Below, in pieces: positions 46,399 through 55,682 of a stretch of DNA of 64,000 bases (its first letter is position 1; each line of letters starts with the position of its first letter). Location of the stretch: contig NYWD01000038.1 of assembly GCA_002684855.1 (NCBI GenBank), positions 1 through 64,000 of the forward strand. The letters run 5' to 3'. Source of the stretch: Planctomycetaceae bacterium (lineage in GTDB: Bacteria; Planctomycetota; Phycisphaerae; Phycisphaerales; SM1A02). A program made the position numbers and the translations under genes. A model generated the notes under the pieces. It ran no database searches and was not told the DNA's origin. It saw only the letters and a list, made by a program, of their open reading frames with translations.

Positions 46399-46435
46399 CG
46401 CGGAGACGTCCACGGTGTCGGGGCCGGGTCGGGCG

Positions 46436-46441
46436 TAGAAT
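46436..46441 (+). promoter_or_regulatory. -10 box of leaderless pyrF transcript
   Basis: TAGAAT ends exactly 7 bases before the pyrF ATG (46448). It probably drives the whole pyrF - binding protein - pyk - cinA - folK run. Confidence 0.5.
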
Positions 46442-46447
46442 CGGGGG

Positions 46448-47320
46448 ATGAACACGACCTCAACCAGCGCGACCGCCGGCGAGCGGCTCGTGGAGAGGCT
46501 CGGCGGGACCGCCCCGGTCTGCGTCGGCCTCGACCCCGTGACCTCCCGGCTTCCGGATTCGATCGACGCGTCGGATCCGGTCGAGGCGATCGAGCGTTTC
46601 TCGAACGGGGTGCTCGACGCGGTCGCGGACGTGGTGCCCTGCGTCAAGATCCAGGCCGCCTGCTTCGAACGCTACGGGCACGCGGGCGTGGCGGCGATGG
46701 AACGCGTCATCAAGCGGGGCAACGACGCGGGATTCGTCGTGATCCTCGACGCGAAACGCGGCGACATCGGGATCTCCGCGGCGCACTACGCGGCCGGGGC
46801 GGCGGCGACCGGGGCGGAATGGATCACGCTGAACGGCTATCTCGGTGAGGACGGAGTCACGCCCTTCCTCGACGCGGGGCTCGGCGTCTTCGTGCTCGTA
46901 CGCACCTCGAATCCGTCCGGTGACGAGATCCAGGCGCCCGCCTGCGATGGTGGCACGGTCGCGGGACTGGTCGCGGGCATGGTCGATCGACTCGGCCGGT
47001 CCGACGGCCGGGGTGCTCCCGCCTCGGTGGGCGCGGTCGTCGGCGCCACGAAGCCGGAGGCGGCCGCGGCCCTGCGGGCGACGATGCCCGACGCACCGTT
47101 CCTGCTTCCCGGATACGGGGCGCAAGGCGGCGGGGCCGATGGCGTTCGCGCCGCCCTCGACGCGCGTGGCGGAGGCGTGCTGGTGACGGCGAGTCGATCG
47201 ATCATCCACGCCTTCGTCGATCGGCCGGGCGACTGGACGTCGGCCGTCAACACCGCCGCGGCGGACTTCGCGAGCGCGATTCGCGGAATCGTGGATCGTC
47301 CCGAGGAGGAAACGGCCTGA
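46448..47320 (+). CDS. pyrF: Orotidine 5'-phosphate decarboxylase, type 2
   Basis: Last step of UMP synthesis. 290 residues, the length of the longer (type 2, TIGR02127-like) form. VCVGLDPVTSRLPDSI opens the barrel, VKIQAACFERYG follows, and the catalytic Asp-Lys-Asp set is in VILDAKRGDIG near residue 100. LVRTSNPSGDEIQ and PFLLPGYGAQGGGADGVRA form the phosphate-binding end. Its stop shares one base with the next start (TGATG). Confidence 0.93.
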   Translation: MNTTSTSATAGERLVERLGGTAPVCVGLDPVTSRLPDSIDASDPVEAIERFSNGVLDAVADVVPCVKIQAACFERYGHAGVAAMERVIKRGNDAGFVVILDAKRGDIGISAAHYAAGAAATGAEWITLNGYLGEDGVTPFLDAGLGVFVLVRTSNPSGDEIQAPACDGGTVAGLVAGMVDRLGRSDGRGAPASVGAVVGATKPEAAAALRATMPDAPFLLPGYGAQGGGADGVRAALDARGGGVLVTASRSIIHAFVDRPGDWTSAVNTAAADFASAIRGIVDRPEEETA

Positions 47321-48885
47321 TGCTGCGGTATCTGCCGATCCTGCTGCTGGTGATCCTGCTGGCCGGGCCGTTCCTGCTCGAGCCCGCGGGCGAGGCCGCG
47401 GATCCGGACGCGCCGAGGCTCGTCGTGGTCACGCCGCACAACGAACAGATCCGGTGGGAGTTCAAGCACGGTTTCGAGAAGTGGCATGAAGCCAGGTTCG
47501 GCTCGCCGGTGCAGGTCGTCTGGAGCACGCCCGGGGGGACCAGCGAGATCCGCAAGCTTCTCGTCTCCGAGTACACCGCGGCGCTGGACGGCGGCCTCGA
47601 ACCCGGGGGCAACGCGGACCTGCTCTGGGGCGGTGGCAGCTACGAGTTCACGCAGCTCTCGAGGCCGATCAGCGTCGACGTCGACGGCGGGATCCGCGAC
47701 ACCACCATTCTCGCGGAGATCGACGTCACCGACGACTGGCTCGAATCGATCTACGGCGACGGTCAGATCGCCGACCAGCCCCTGTTCGATCCGGGGCATC
47801 GCTGGTTCGGGACCGCGGTCTCGAGCTTCGGAATCGTCTTCAATCGACATGTGCTCGAACAGCTCGACGTGAAGACGCCGGAGACCTGGCAGGACCTGGC
47901 GGTCCCGCAGTACGAGGGCTGGATCACCATGGTCGATCCCGGCATGAGCGGATCGGTGACCACCGCCTTCGAGGCGATCCTGCAGCGGCGGGGCTGGGAC
48001 GACGGTTGGCGGATCCTGCGTCGCCTCGCCGCCAATGCCAGGTCCTTCGCGGGAAGCAGCACCAAGGGCCCGATCGAGGTCGCGGCCGGCGAGACCGCGG
48101 CCGCGGTCTGCATCGATTTCTACGGGAGGTACGAGGCCCAGCGGACGAAGGACGCCGCGGTCCGTGCGGGACTCGCGGGCGCCGACGCGATCGGCCGAGT
48201 GGGTTACGTCGATCCTCCCGGCGAGACCGTGATCGATCCCGATCCGATCGCGGTGTTGACCGGCGCACCGAATCCCGAGCTGGCGCGGCGGTTCATCGAC
48301 TTCGTGTTGAGCGAGGACGGCCAGTCGCTCTGGCAGTTCCCGGTCTCCGAGGATGCGAGGGGGCCCCGGCAGTTCGAGCTTCGGCGCCTCCCGATCCGTC
48401 GCTCGATGTACGACGCCGACTTCGATCGCTTCGTCGACCGGGTCGACCCGTGGTCGCTCGCGACCGCCGTCGAGAATCCCAACGGGGCCATGCGAGCGTT
48501 CATCGCGCCGCTCTTCCGGGCCATGGCGCTCGACCAGGCGGAGCTCCTCGAGGAGGCCTGGCGGCGGATCACCAGCCATCCCGCCTATCCGGCGTCGTCC
48601 GGCGAGCTGGTCACCGCCGGGAACGTCGAGGATCCCGAGCTCCGGCGGATGCTCGTCGAATTCGATTCCTTTCCCGTGATTCCAGGTCCCGACGACGCGT
48701 CCTACGACCTCGCGGATCCCTCCACCCTCGCGACCGTCAAGAAGGGCTGGCTGCGACGGGGTTGGGCCGATGAAGGGCTCTGGCCTTCGGAAGGCGATCC
48801 CACCGAAATCCTCCGACGCATCGCGAGGGCGCACTTCCGCTCCGCGTACCGCTCGATCATCGACGCGAAGAGGCCGGCGGGATGA
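47320..48885 (+). CDS. ABC transporter substrate-binding protein, iron(III)-like
   Basis: 521 residues. One hydrophobic N-terminal segment (LPILLLVILLAGPFLL) is a signal or anchor. RLVVVTPHNEQIRWEFKHGFEKW is the common first strand of iron/2-aminoethylphosphonate-type binding proteins. TPGGTSEIRKLLVSEY, NADLLWGGGSYEFTQL, FNRHVLEQLDVKTPETWQDL and ILTGAPNPEL-like blocks follow (here VLTGAPNPELARRFIDF). A C-terminal 150-residue helical extension is unusual. Neither permease nor ATPase is nearby. It overlaps pyrF and pyk. Confidence 0.8.
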   Translation: MLRYLPILLLVILLAGPFLLEPAGEAADPDAPRLVVVTPHNEQIRWEFKHGFEKWHEARFGSPVQVVWSTPGGTSEIRKLLVSEYTAALDGGLEPGGNADLLWGGGSYEFTQLSRPISVDVDGGIRDTTILAEIDVTDDWLESIYGDGQIADQPLFDPGHRWFGTAVSSFGIVFNRHVLEQLDVKTPETWQDLAVPQYEGWITMVDPGMSGSVTTAFEAILQRRGWDDGWRILRRLAANARSFAGSSTKGPIEVAAGETAAAVCIDFYGRYEAQRTKDAAVRAGLAGADAIGRVGYVDPPGETVIDPDPIAVLTGAPNPELARRFIDFVLSEDGQSLWQFPVSEDARGPRQFELRRLPIRRSMYDADFDRFVDRVDPWSLATAVENPNGAMRAFIAPLFRAMALDQAELLEEAWRRITSHPAYPASSGELVTAGNVEDPELRRMLVEFDSFPVIPGPDDASYDLADPSTLATVKKGWLRRGWADEGLWPSEGDPTEILRRIARAHFRSAYRSIIDAKRPAG

Positions 48886-50363
48886 CCGGCGACCCCGGGC
48901 CGCGGATCCCCCGCACGAAGATCGTCGCGACGGTCGGTCCCGCCTGTGAATCGGCGGACGGGCTGCGGGCGATCGTCGAGGCCGGGGCCGACGTGCTCCG
49001 ACTCAACCTCAGCCACGGCACCCTCGACGCGCACCGATCGACCCTCTCGCTGATCCGCGAGCTGGAAGCGAGGCTCGATCGTCCGATCGCGGTCATGGCG
49101 GATTTGCCCGGTCCGAAGATCCGACTCGCGGGCGCCGTCACCGACGAGCTCGCGACCGGATCCGAGGTGACGCTCGGCGGCCCGGCCGCCGCCGTCGACG
49201 ATTCGAAACTCCGCCTCGCGATCGACGCGGACGGCGTCCTCGAATCGATCACGGTCGGCGACCGGGTGCTGCTCGACGACGGGAACATCCGATTGCGCTC
49301 GCTCGCGGTCGAAGGGGCGGGTGTCGACCTCGTCGTTCGATGTTCGGTGAGGTCGGGTGGTCCCCTGCGTCCGAGGATGGGAGTCAACCTCCCGGACAGC
49401 GATCCGGACCTGCCCGCGGTGACTCCGAGGGATCTCGAACTGGCGCAGGCGATGGCCTCGGACGGCGTCGACTACGTGGCGGTGAGTTTCGTTCGCGATG
49501 GTGGCGATCTTCGTCGGTTGCGGACGACGCTCGACGCGGAAGGGACGAGACCCGGACTCGTCGCGAAGATCGAACGGCCGGCGGCCGTCCACGACATCGA
49601 GGACGTGATCGCGGCGAGCGACGCGGTTCTGGTCGCGCGAGGGGATCTCGGGGTCGAGATGGACATCGCGAAGGTGCCGGTCGTGCAGAAGCGGATCGTC
49701 GCGTCGGCGGTGGCGGCGGGACTCCCGGTCATCGTCGCGACCCAGATGCTCCAGAGCATGATCGACTCGCCCACGCCGACCCGGGCGGAGGCGACGGACG
49801 CCGCGAACGCCGTCCTCGACGGCACCGACGCGCTCATGCTGAGCGGCGAGACGGCGATCGGACGTCATCCCACCGCCGCCATCGAGATGCTCGGACGGAT
49901 CGCCGTCGCGACGGAGGACTGGTCGGACGAATCCGGCCGATCGGCCGTGACGGGAATGTCGCACGCGGACCCCGCCGATCCGTGGATGCCGGCGATCGCG
50001 GCGGGCGCCCGTCGGATCGCCCGCGAGATCCGCGCCCGCGCGGTCCTCGCCTGGTCCCACGACGAGCACACCGCCTCGCTGCTCAGTCGCGAGCGATTCC
50101 AGGTCCCGATCCTCGTCTTCACCAGCGAAATCCGGCTCGCGCGTCGGATGAGACTGCTGCGCGGGGTCCGGCCGGTGGTGGTCGAGCCGGTCTCCGGCCG
50201 TGGCGAGTTCCTCCGGGTCGCGGTCGCGGAAGCCGTCGCGAGGAACGTCGCGGGCGTCGGCGACGCATGCGTCTTCGTGCATGGGTCCGGTCGCGATTCC
50301 GATCGACCGACGGACGCGATCGGCGTCCTGCGGGTGGGGGATGAAGGAGGGCCGGACACGTGA
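48882..50363 (+). CDS. pyk: Pyruvate kinase
   Basis: Converts PEP and ADP to pyruvate and ATP, cytoplasmic. 493 residues. RTKIVATVGPACES starts the barrel, VLRLNLSHGTLDAH follows, MADLPGPKIR binds the substrate loop, and KIERPAAVHDIEDVIAASDA with VARGDLGVEM is the classic active-site signature (Lys and Glu). PVIVATQMLQSMIDSPTPTRAEATDAANAV and SGETAIGRHP continue, cut here to motifs. The C-terminal domain is complete. Overlaps the neighbours as ATGA and GTGA. Confidence 0.95.
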   Translation: MTGDPGPRIPRTKIVATVGPACESADGLRAIVEAGADVLRLNLSHGTLDAHRSTLSLIRELEARLDRPIAVMADLPGPKIRLAGAVTDELATGSEVTLGGPAAAVDDSKLRLAIDADGVLESITVGDRVLLDDGNIRLRSLAVEGAGVDLVVRCSVRSGGPLRPRMGVNLPDSDPDLPAVTPRDLELAQAMASDGVDYVAVSFVRDGGDLRRLRTTLDAEGTRPGLVAKIERPAAVHDIEDVIAASDAVLVARGDLGVEMDIAKVPVVQKRIVASAVAAGLPVIVATQMLQSMIDSPTPTRAEATDAANAVLDGTDALMLSGETAIGRHPTAAIEMLGRIAVATEDWSDESGRSAVTGMSHADPADPWMPAIAAGARRIAREIRARAVLAWSHDEHTASLLSRERFQVPILVFTSEIRLARRMRLLRGVRPVVVEPVSGRGEFLRVAVAEAVARNVAGVGDACVFVHGSGRDSDRPTDAIGVLRVGDEGGPDT

Positions 50364-51616
50364 TTCGCACCGCGGTGACCATCTCGGTCGGCGATGAACT
50401 GCTGGCCGGCGAGACCCTCGACACCCATGGACGCCACCTCGCCGACGCGCTGTCGTCGCGGGGTTGTCGGGTGCTCGGGCATCAGGTGGTGGGTGACGAC
50501 GTCGACCGGATCGCCGGCGCGATCGGCTCCGCCGCGGCGGAGGTGGATCTCGTCCTCGTCACCGGTGGTCTCGGTCCGACGCTCGACGACGTGTCCCGGG
50601 AGGCGCTCGCCCTCGCCACGCGGTCCCCGTTGGTGGAGGACGCGGACGCCCGGCGCGACGTCGAGGCGTGGTACGCCGGGCGGGGGCGACCGATGCCCAG
50701 GGGCAACCTGAGACAGGCGCTGCGGCCGGAGACGGCGACCTGTCTCGCGAATCCCAACGGGACGGCCCCAGGCCTGCGGGCGCGAATCGGTGAAGTCGAG
50801 ATCGTGGTGCTCCCGGGGCCGCCGCTCGAGATGCATCCCATGCTGCAGCGGGTCCTCGAGTCGCTCGCGATGGCGACGCCGCGACCCGCGATCGTGGTCC
50901 GGGCGTCGGGCATCGGCGAATCCGATGCGGCGTCGCTGATCGAGTCGTTGATGGAACGCGACGGCGAACTTCCGGTCGCGACCACCGTCTCGCAGGGCGT
51001 CCTGTCCGCCCGGATCCGGGGGCGCGACGAACGCGACGTTCCGCGACTGGAGGCGATGGCGTCGACCATCGAGGCGGCGTGGCGACCCTTCACGTTCGGC
51101 CGCGGCGACGTCACGCTCGCGGAGACCGTCGGCGTCGAACTCGTGCGGGCCGACCTGACCCTCGCGACCGCGGAAAGCTGCACCGGCGGAATGATCGGTG
51201 CCGCGATCACCGATGTCGCGGGCTCGAGCGCCTGGTACCGAGGCGGCTGGGTCACCTACGAGAATCGTCGCAAGGTCGAGGACCTCGGGGTCGACCCGAT
51301 CGTCGTCGAGCGGGACGGCGCGGTCTCGAAGGCGGTGGTGACCGCGATGGCGGCCGGTGCCGCCGCGCGTTCGGGTGCCGACCTCGCCGTCGCGACCTCC
51401 GGCATCGCCGGGCCGGATGGTGGATCGGCGGAGAAGCCGGTCGGCACGGTCTGGATCGCGATCGCGGACGCCGACGGCGTCGAGGCCCGTTGTTTCCGGT
51501 TTCCCGGGGACCGAAGCCTGGTGCGATCCCGCGCGGTGGCCATGGCGCTCCAGATGGTCCGATTCCGCGCCACCGGCGTCCAAGCCTCGCTCCTCTGGGA
51601 GCGGACGGACGCATGA
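50360..51616 (+). CDS. cinA: CinA-like protein (competence/damage-inducible; NMN deamidase domain)
   Basis: 418 residues from a GTG that overlaps the pyk stop (GTGA). The N-terminal MoaB-like domain has ISVGDELLAGETLDTHGRHLA and LVLVTGGLGPTLDDVSREAL. The C-terminal domain (about 250-418), which in other CinA proteins deamidates NMN, has LATAESCTGGMIGAAITDVAGSSAWY and TSGIAGPDGGSAEKPVGTVW, cut to motifs, with the catalytic Ser in ESCTGG. No recA follows, unlike in many genomes. Confidence 0.93.
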   Translation: MIRTAVTISVGDELLAGETLDTHGRHLADALSSRGCRVLGHQVVGDDVDRIAGAIGSAAAEVDLVLVTGGLGPTLDDVSREALALATRSPLVEDADARRDVEAWYAGRGRPMPRGNLRQALRPETATCLANPNGTAPGLRARIGEVEIVVLPGPPLEMHPMLQRVLESLAMATPRPAIVVRASGIGESDAASLIESLMERDGELPVATTVSQGVLSARIRGRDERDVPRLEAMASTIEAAWRPFTFGRGDVTLAETVGVELVRADLTLATAESCTGGMIGAAITDVAGSSAWYRGGWVTYENRRKVEDLGVDPIVVERDGAVSKAVVTAMAAGAAARSGADLAVATSGIAGPDGGSAEKPVGTVWIAIADADGVEARCFRFPGDRSLVRSRAVAMALQMVRFRATGVQASLLWERTDA

Positions 51617-52095
51617 TGAGCGACGGCGGATCGACCGAATCGACGATGGTCTGGCGGATCTTCGCGGTGGGGGTCGGCTCGAATCTCGGCGATCGACCCG
51701 GACAGATCGATCGCGCATTCGAACTCCTCGCCCGCACTCCGGGGATCCGGGATCTTCGTCGCGGGCCACTGCTCGAATCCGAACCGATCCTGCCCGACGG
51801 CGAGACCACGGTGCATCCCGACTACCTGAACACGGTGTTCGGAGGCGAGACACGCCTGCAGCCGCGTTCGTTGCTCTCGCGCCTGCTCTCGATCGAGGCG
51901 GGATTCGGCCGCCGCCGGGGCGTGGGTTGTCGGCCACGCACGCTCGACCTCGATCTGCTGGTGGTGGGAGATCTCACGATCTCGGAGATCGGTCTGGAGC
52001 TGCCGCATCCCCGGATGTGGACTCGTGATTTCGTGGTGACGCCGCTCCGCGCGGTCTTCCCCGAACTGGAGCCCCCGGCGAACCCGGTTTCGTGA
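51613..52095 (+). CDS. folK: 2-amino-4-hydroxy-6-hydroxymethyldihydropteridine pyrophosphokinase
   Basis: Folate pathway; transfers pyrophosphate from ATP to the pterin. 160 residues. VGVGSNLGDRPGQIDRAFEL is the N-terminal family motif, PDYLNTVFGGETRL the middle strand, and GRRRGVGCRPRTLDLDLLVV the substrate-binding signature. LELPHPRMWTRDFVVTPL ends it. The start overlaps the cinA stop (ATGA). Last gene of the pyrF run. Confidence 0.93.
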   Translation: MMSDGGSTESTMVWRIFAVGVGSNLGDRPGQIDRAFELLARTPGIRDLRRGPLLESEPILPDGETTVHPDYLNTVFGGETRLQPRSLLSRLLSIEAGFGRRRGVGCRPRTLDLDLLVVGDLTISEIGLELPHPRMWTRDFVVTPLRAVFPELEPPANPVS

Positions 52096-52276
52096 CGTTC
52101 CGAGCGGTATTCGGGCTTCCGATGGCTGATTCCCAGAACCCGGCCGGGTCTCGCCCGGTAGGATCCTCCACCCGTCGGCGGCACGTGCCCCGATTTCAAT
52201 CGACCGACACGCTCGGTCCCGGGCTCGTGCCCCACACCCTCGACGCCCGGGCGTCGCCTCACCGGAGTTGATTCCC

Positions 52277-53569
52277 ATGAGACAGTTGACCACCGCGCTC
52301 GCCGCCGGTGCCGTGTTCGCCATCGTTCCCCCCGCCGTGGCGCAGGAGCCGCCGACCCCGCCGAAGGCGTCGTCCCCCATCGCGGGCTTCTCGAAGGCGG
52401 ACCCCGCCTCCTTCACCGAGGCCGATCGCACGGCCGAAGCGATCCAGAACGGCATCAAGCAGTTCGGCGCGACCGCGGCGGCCTATCGCAAGGCACCGGC
52501 GCTCGTGGAGAACATCGTGATCGACGTGCAGTCGCCGATGGGTCCGCAGAAGACAGTGATCGATTCCAAGTGGGGTTCGAACGGCGCGTTCGACATCATG
52601 GTCGACGGTCAGATGCAGATGCTCTCGACCGGTGACACCTTCATCATGCTGATGCCGTCCGATCCGTCGCGGTACATGTCGCAGGAGATCGTCGACGGAA
52701 ACGTCGAGACCGCCGTCCTCGCGGCGACCGGGGGTGGGGGCGTCCCGGATCCCGCGTACCTGTTCAGGGTGGGTGATCCGGCCAGGATGAAGCCCGAGCA
52801 GATCCCGGGCATGTTCGGGCTCGGTGCGATCTCGAACCCGAAAATGACCGGATTCCGGAAGGCCGACCGCGGCTTCCAGGCGCTGCTCGAGGGCGAAGGC
52901 GGCAACGCGGTCGTCTCCATGAACGGGAAGACCGGGCTCGTCGACCGGATCGATCTGAAGATCATGCCTCCGGGCATGCCGGCGAACGTCTCCGTGGACG
53001 TCGCCTTCCTGATCCGGAACAAGATCGAGCAACGGCTCCCCGCCCCGATCGCGTTCGACGTCACCGGCAAGACCCGGGTCGAGCGACCGGACCAGCTCGG
53101 TCCCCAGCCGGTCACCGCCGGCGCCGAGGCCCCCGATTTCGAGTTGAAGTCGTTCGATGGCGAGACGGTGAAGCTCTCGAGCCTCCGCGGCCAGGTCGTG
53201 GTGCTCGATTTCTGGGCCACGTGGTGCGGCCCGTGCAAGCGTGGTCTCCCCGTGCTGAACGAGGTGGCCAAGTGGGCCGCCGCGGAGGGCCTGCCGGTGA
53301 GGTTCTTCGGCGTCAACTGCTGGGAACAAGGCGATCCCGCCGCCAAGCTCTCGGGGGCGAAGGGATACTGGGACGGGCAGAAGTTCGCCTTCCAGAGCCT
53401 CTTCGACGTCGATGACTCGGTGGTGAACGCGTACGGCGTCACCGGCATCCCGACCAGCTTCATCATCGGCCGGGACGGCAAGGTCGAGGTGGTCCACCAG
53501 GGATTCGATCCCTCGATGGTCGAGACCATGAAGACCGAGTTGAAGACCGCGGCCGGCGAGAAGGGCTGA
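52277..53569 (+). CDS. Exported TlpA-like thioredoxin with LolA-like N-terminal domain (copy 1)
   Basis: 430 residues. Signal peptide MRQLTTALAAGAVFAIVPPA ends at AVAQ. Residues 50-280 form a beta-rich domain that resembles the lipoprotein-carrier-like DUF2092 type (SPMGPQKTVIDSKWGSNGAF, MQMLSTGDTFIMLMP). Residues 285-425 are a TlpA/ResA thioredoxin domain: APDFELKSFDGETVKLSSLR, then DFWATWCGPC and GVTGIPTSFIIGRDG. A TTG three codons earlier (52268) is possible. A terminator follows at 53598-53635. Confidence 0.82.
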   Translation: MRQLTTALAAGAVFAIVPPAVAQEPPTPPKASSPIAGFSKADPASFTEADRTAEAIQNGIKQFGATAAAYRKAPALVENIVIDVQSPMGPQKTVIDSKWGSNGAFDIMVDGQMQMLSTGDTFIMLMPSDPSRYMSQEIVDGNVETAVLAATGGGGVPDPAYLFRVGDPARMKPEQIPGMFGLGAISNPKMTGFRKADRGFQALLEGEGGNAVVSMNGKTGLVDRIDLKIMPPGMPANVSVDVAFLIRNKIEQRLPAPIAFDVTGKTRVERPDQLGPQPVTAGAEAPDFELKSFDGETVKLSSLRGQVVVLDFWATWCGPCKRGLPVLNEVAKWAAAEGLPVRFFGVNCWEQGDPAAKLSGAKGYWDGQKFAFQSLFDVDDSVVNAYGVTGIPTSFIIGRDGKVEVVHQGFDPSMVETMKTELKTAAGEKG

Positions 53570-53597
53570 ACACGAGTCCTCGAACGAAGTTCGTCGG

Positions 53598-53635
53598 CAC
53601 CGCCCGATCGCGAAGAGATTCGTGGTCGGGCGGTG
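53598..53635 (+). terminator. Terminator between the two TlpA-like genes
   Basis: Perfect 10-bp stem CACCGCCCGA/TCGGGCGGTG around an inner CGCGAA/TTCGTG stem with loop GAGA. Followed by TCCTT. It lies 29 nt beyond the first stop, so the two copies may be transcribed separately. Confidence 0.65.
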
Positions 53636-53726
53636 TCCTTCGAACGTACCATGGCCGAGGGGACCGGGTGGGCGGCGGTGTCGTCGCGATCCGTCCGGCG
53701 TCCGCGATCGCGAGGAGCTGCACCGC

Positions 53727-55058
53727 ATGAATCGATCCAATCCGCATTCGATGGGCTTCGGCATTCGCGCGGTCGCGCGGGCCACGATGGTCGCCCTCTT
53801 CGTGACGGTCGCCGCCCGGCCCGCGTGCGCGCAGATGCGCGATGCGGATCCGGAGGCGTCGAAGGCGCTGCTGGCGGTGATCGAGGCGATGCGTTCCAAG
53901 CCGATCGAGGTCCGGGAGCGAGTCGTGGTCTCCACCGTCGACGGCGAACGCCGCGCGGACGCGGCCCCCCGCACCGCCTCGTGGACCATCGTGCCCGGCA
54001 GGGGCGCGATGGCCGCGTTCGACGGTTTTCGCATTCGACTCGCGGATGGCGTGATCCGGACCGTCCACGAGTCCTCCGACGGTCTCTATCACGAGCGGAA
54101 GGACGACGGATCGCCCTACTACGGTCTCCTGGCGACCTTCAGCGACCTGCCCTGGCCCGCGCTGGCGCTGGGACTCGGCGAACCCATTCCCGAGGAGTGT
54201 GCGATGCAACTCCATTCCCGGGCGCCCTGGTTGCAGCCGAGGTCGGTCGAGACCGTGGAGGTGAATGATCGCGAGCGTCTTCGCATCGGACTGGCGAGCG
54301 ACTTCGAGGAGATGAGGATCGACGTCGATCCCCAGACGAATCTCCCGATCGACGCGTTCGTCCGGATCCACGACGGGATCTTCGTCGAGGACGGGATCGA
54401 ACTCGAGTACGCCTACGCCTACGAGATCGAACCGCTCGAGTCCACGGACGAGGTGTTGGACATGCCGATCGGTGCGCGGCAACGGGTCGACGGCGCCGCC
54501 GCCCTCGCGAAGGCGGCGCCCCGGGGTGGTGCCGAGCGGCCGCGGGGCGGCGGGCTCGCGGTGGGGCGGACGGCGCCGGACGTGGATCTTCCGGGGGTCG
54601 AAGGCCCGGGATTCGAACTGGAGGCGTTCCGAGGCAAGGTGGTCGTGCTCGATTTCTGGGCGACCTGGTGCGGCCCTTGTCGGGCCGCGTTGCCCGCTCT
54701 CGCCGAACTGGGGGCGTGGGGCGAGGCGAACGGTCTTCCACTGGCGGTGGTCGCGGTCAACACCAGCGAACAGTCCAGAACGCTGGAGGCTCGACGAGCG
54801 AGGATCCAGGCGTTTCTCGCCGAGCAGGGGCCCCGGATCGCGGGGTTGAAGGTCGTCCTCGATCTCGATGGTGCGGTGGCCGGGGCCTATCGCGTCCGGG
54901 GGCTGCCGACCACGGTGATCATCGATGCGGACGGCCGCATCGTCTCGGTGCGAACCGGATTCGGTCCAGGTTCCGAAGAGCGGCTTCGATCGGACCTGCT
55001 CGATCTCTTCGAGGGAGGCGATCCCGCGGCCGAAGCCGGGGAGGACGATGTCGTCTGA
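53727..55058 (+). CDS. Exported TlpA-like thioredoxin with LolA-like N-terminal domain (copy 2)
   Basis: 443 residues with the same layout as its upstream neighbour. Signal peptide ends near CAQ (residue 36). The beta-rich domain spans about 45-270 (LLAVIEAMRSKPIEVRERVV, GMxAFDGFRIRLADG-like words). The thioredoxin domain at 290-435 has APDVDLPGVEGPGFELEAF, then DFWATWCGPC, LPLAVVAVNTSEQS and RGLPTTVIIDADGRIV. The copies differ widely in the N-terminal domain. Start at the ATG at 53727; the frame opens further upstream, without support. Confidence 0.8.
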   Translation: MNRSNPHSMGFGIRAVARATMVALFVTVAARPACAQMRDADPEASKALLAVIEAMRSKPIEVRERVVVSTVDGERRADAAPRTASWTIVPGRGAMAAFDGFRIRLADGVIRTVHESSDGLYHERKDDGSPYYGLLATFSDLPWPALALGLGEPIPEECAMQLHSRAPWLQPRSVETVEVNDRERLRIGLASDFEEMRIDVDPQTNLPIDAFVRIHDGIFVEDGIELEYAYAYEIEPLESTDEVLDMPIGARQRVDGAAALAKAAPRGGAERPRGGGLAVGRTAPDVDLPGVEGPGFELEAFRGKVVVLDFWATWCGPCRAALPALAELGAWGEANGLPLAVVAVNTSEQSRTLEARRARIQAFLAEQGPRIAGLKVVLDLDGAVAGAYRVRGLPTTVIIDADGRIVSVRTGFGPGSEERLRSDLLDLFEGGDPAAEAGEDDVV

Positions 55059-55070
55059 CGCCCGGGTCGG

Positions 55071-55076
55071 TACCAT
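55071..55076 (+). promoter_or_regulatory. -10 box of leaderless response regulator transcript
   Basis: TACCAT ends exactly 7 bases before the ATG at 55083. Confidence 0.5.
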
Positions 55077-55082
55077 CATCGC

Positions 55083-55571
55083 ATGAGCCACGAACCGCCG
55101 AACGCACCGGATGCCGCTTCCATCGACGTCGACGTGCCGTTGGACGACGCGGTGGTCCTGCTGGTCGACGACAACGAGCAGAACCTCGAGCTGATGCAGG
55201 CCTACCTCGACGATCTTCCCTGTCGAACCGAGACCGCGATGGACGGCGTGGAGGCGATGGAGCGGGTCGCCCGCGATCGGCCCGATCTCGTGCTGCTCGA
55301 CGTGATGATGCCGAGGATGTCCGGTTTCGAGGTGTGCCAGAAGATCAAGGCCAATCCGGACACTCGCGACACGGCCATCATCATGGTGACGGCCCTCAAC
55401 GAGGTCCCCGATTACGAACGTGCGGTCGAGAGCGGCACCGACGACTTCCTTTCGAAGCCGGTCAACAAGCTCGAACTGATCACCCGGGTCCGGAGCCTGC
55501 TTCGAGTGAACCTGCTTCGAAAACGACTGGCCGACCTGTTGCAGAACCGGTCGTCGCCGCCTTCGGGCTGA
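55083..55571 (+). CDS. Receiver-only response regulator
   Basis: 162 residues: a CheY-like receiver domain with LLVDDNEQNLELMQAYLDDL (acidic pocket), the phospho-acceptor Asp in LVLLDVMMPRMSGFEVC near residue 74, Thr in MVTALNEV and Lys in FLSKPVNKLEL. There is a short helical tail and no output domain. No histidine kinase is nearby. It lies 24 bp after the TlpA-like copy 2 and has its own -10 box. Confidence 0.9.
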   Translation: MSHEPPNAPDAASIDVDVPLDDAVVLLVDDNEQNLELMQAYLDDLPCRTETAMDGVEAMERVARDRPDLVLLDVMMPRMSGFEVCQKIKANPDTRDTAIIMVTALNEVPDYERAVESGTDDFLSKPVNKLELITRVRSLLRVNLLRKRLADLLQNRSSPPSG

Positions 55572-55605
55572 TCGCCGACGTCGCCGATGGATCCCAACGA
55601 CAGAC

Positions 55606-55634
55606 CGCCCCCCGTCGCGATGCGACGGGGGGCG
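55606..55634 (+). terminator. Strong terminator hairpin after the response regulator
   Basis: Perfect 13-bp stem, arms 55606-55618 and 55622-55634, with a GAT loop. It lies 34 nt after the stop, between convergent genes. Confidence 0.7.
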
Positions 55635-55682
55635 TCTCGAACGGAGGTCGTTCTCGGTCGGGTCCGGCGGACCGATCGGCGA

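Noticed and set aside
46837-48834. 665-residue open frame on the minus strand
   Set aside because: Antisense to pyrF and the binding protein; shadow frame.
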